Below are positions 5,050-5,475 of a stretch of DNA of 5,475 nt, one piece after another. The position numbers were made by a program, and so were the translations under genes. Each line of letters begins with the position of its first letter. The stretch's first letter is position 1. The DNA is from Euzebyaceae bacterium (GTDB lineage Bacteria > Actinomycetota > Nitriliruptoria > Euzebyales > Egibacteraceae): contig JACCXR010000022.1 in assembly GCA_013696915.1 (NCBI GenBank), forward strand, positions 1 through 5,475. The letters run 5' to 3'. The notes under the pieces were generated by a model. The model did no database searches. It worked only from the letters and a program-made list of their open reading frames with translations, and was not told where the DNA came from.

Positions 5050-5428
5050 CACAGGGGTCGAGGGCTTCGACCTCGACGCGATCCGGGCGGCATTGCGGTC
5101 CGCCGGGGCGCGCTTCGCCTTCCTGCACGGCAGCCGCGTGAGTGCCTCGGCGCGCACCGACTCCGACCTCGACGTCGCCGCGTGGTTGGCGGGGGACGTG
5201 GCGCCGTGGGAGGTCCCGCTGCCCTCGGGTGTCGACCTGTTGGCGCTCAACCACGCACCAATGGAACTCGCCGGGCGGATCGCCCTGCACGGCGAGCTGC
5301 TGTTCGACGACGACCCCCCTGCGCGCGTCCGCTGGCAGGCCGACACGCGCCTGCGCTACCTCGACGAGCGTTCGCGCCAGGAGATGGTCAACCGCACCTT
5401 CAAGGAGTCCCACGCCCGTGGTCGATGA
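5033..5428 (+). CDS. mntA: MntA-type nucleotidyltransferase antitoxin (HEPN/MNT, type VII TA)
   Basis: An intact 131-residue frame runs from ATG 5033, behind GAGGA, to TGA 5426-5428. After a short lead, FDLDAIRAALRSAGARFAFLHGSRVSA leads into ARTDSDLDVAAWL. This contains the GSX10DXD signature of minimal nucleotidyltransferases (GS, ten residues, DLD). GVDLLALNHA follows at the position of the third metal-binding Asp strand. The C-terminal helix has LRYLDERSRQEMVNRTF. In type VII modules the enzyme uses ATP to AMPylate the motif Tyr of its partner HepT and so switches it off. The next gene, hepT, starts 11 bases before this stop, so the two are translationally coupled. The gene is divergent from the RES-Xre operon across a 202-base gap. 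No frame break is seen, unlike the other MNT gene in the window, and the two proteins are clearly different paralogues. Confidence 0.85.
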   Translation: MRGTAGTGVEGFDLDAIRAALRSAGARFAFLHGSRVSASARTDSDLDVAAWLAGDVAPWEVPLPSGVDLLALNHAPMELAGRIALHGELLFDDDPPARVRWQADTRLRYLDERSRQEMVNRTFKESHARGR

Positions 5429-5475
5429 GACCCGCGTCGTCCGGCTCCTGCAGCGCATGGGCGACCAGCTCGCCT
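5418..5475 (+). CDS. hepT: HepT-like toxin, N-terminal fragment (runs off the window)
   Basis: GTG 5418 opens a frame that overlaps the end of mntA by 11 bases and stays open to the window edge: VVDETRVVRLLQRMGDQLA. A VDE start followed by an amphipathic helix is the usual N terminus of HepT (DUF86) proteins next to MntA. The RX4HXY motif would lie about 80 residues further on, outside the window. The call therefore rests mainly on the start pattern and on the position directly after mntA. Confidence 0.65.
   Translation, partial: MVDETRVVRLLQRMGDQLA

Noticed and set aside
4200..5141. A 313-residue open frame on the plus strand over the Xre antitoxin and the divergent gap.
   Set aside because: It lies antisense to a clear antitoxin gene and has Arg/Pro/Gly-rich composition without motifs. 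A short stretch near 4920-4985 looks more protein-like but is too short to support.
1..5475. A circular small replicon in which the HepT start at 5418 joins the HepT tail at 2.
   Set aside because: Joining the ends puts the two parts in different frames. It would also give only about 60 residues, without the middle of the HepT domain. The window is simply cut inside two different hepT genes.
1..5475. CRISPR array, intact insertion sequence or integrase.
   Set aside because: No regularly spaced repeats, no transposase or recombinase motifs, and no terminal inverted repeats with target duplications were found.

Overview
The window is about 70% G+C, and its codons strongly favour G or C in third position. 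The protein families resemble those of high-G+C Actinomycetota, but nothing fixes a genus. There are no core metabolic genes. The content is toxin-antitoxin (TA) modules, a stand-alone phospholipase-D-like protein and several broken genes, as expected of an accessory region or genomic island.

Layout. The 3' end of a HepT (HEPN) toxin gene (2-136, +) is followed by a fragment shaped like the 3' end of a tRNA-Gly (155-178), a candidate attachment site. A leftward operon-like string follows: a remnant of a PLD-containing helicase-type protein with an unrelated tail (1560-922), an MNT nucleotidyltransferase antitoxin (925-595) and a HepT toxin (598-312). Each junction is a 4-base stop/start overlap, but all three genes carry frame breaks. 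Divergent from this string is an intact single-HKD PLD-family protein (1641-2537, +). Next come a short antisense coding-like stretch (2759-2595), the broken C-terminal part of a LuxR-type regulator (2773-3158, +), and a small dimeric alpha/beta-barrel (monooxygenase-like) gene with one frame break (3256-3569, +).

The right third is in better condition. An intact RES-Xre TA pair lies on the minus strand (antitoxin 4830-4255, toxin 4258-3608, 4-base overlap). It ends tail-to-tail with the small barrel gene at a strong hairpin. A 202-base divergent region containing an inverted repeat and a 12-base direct repeat separates it from an intact MntA-type antitoxin (5033-5428, +). That gene overlaps the start of its HepT partner, which runs off the window (5418-5475).

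How the parts work together. The window holds parts of up to four TA modules: three HEPN/MNT (type VII) and one RES-Xre. In the HEPN/MNT type, MntA inactivates HepT by AMPylating the Tyr of its RX4HXY motif. In the RES-Xre type, the RES toxin depletes NAD+ and the Xre/DUF2384 protein neutralises it and represses the operon. The two right-hand modules look functional. The left-hand MNT/HepT pair looks dead, unless its single-base frame breaks are sequencing errors. At least four of the five frame breaks could be repaired by a single base, so raw-read checking matters before calling them decay.
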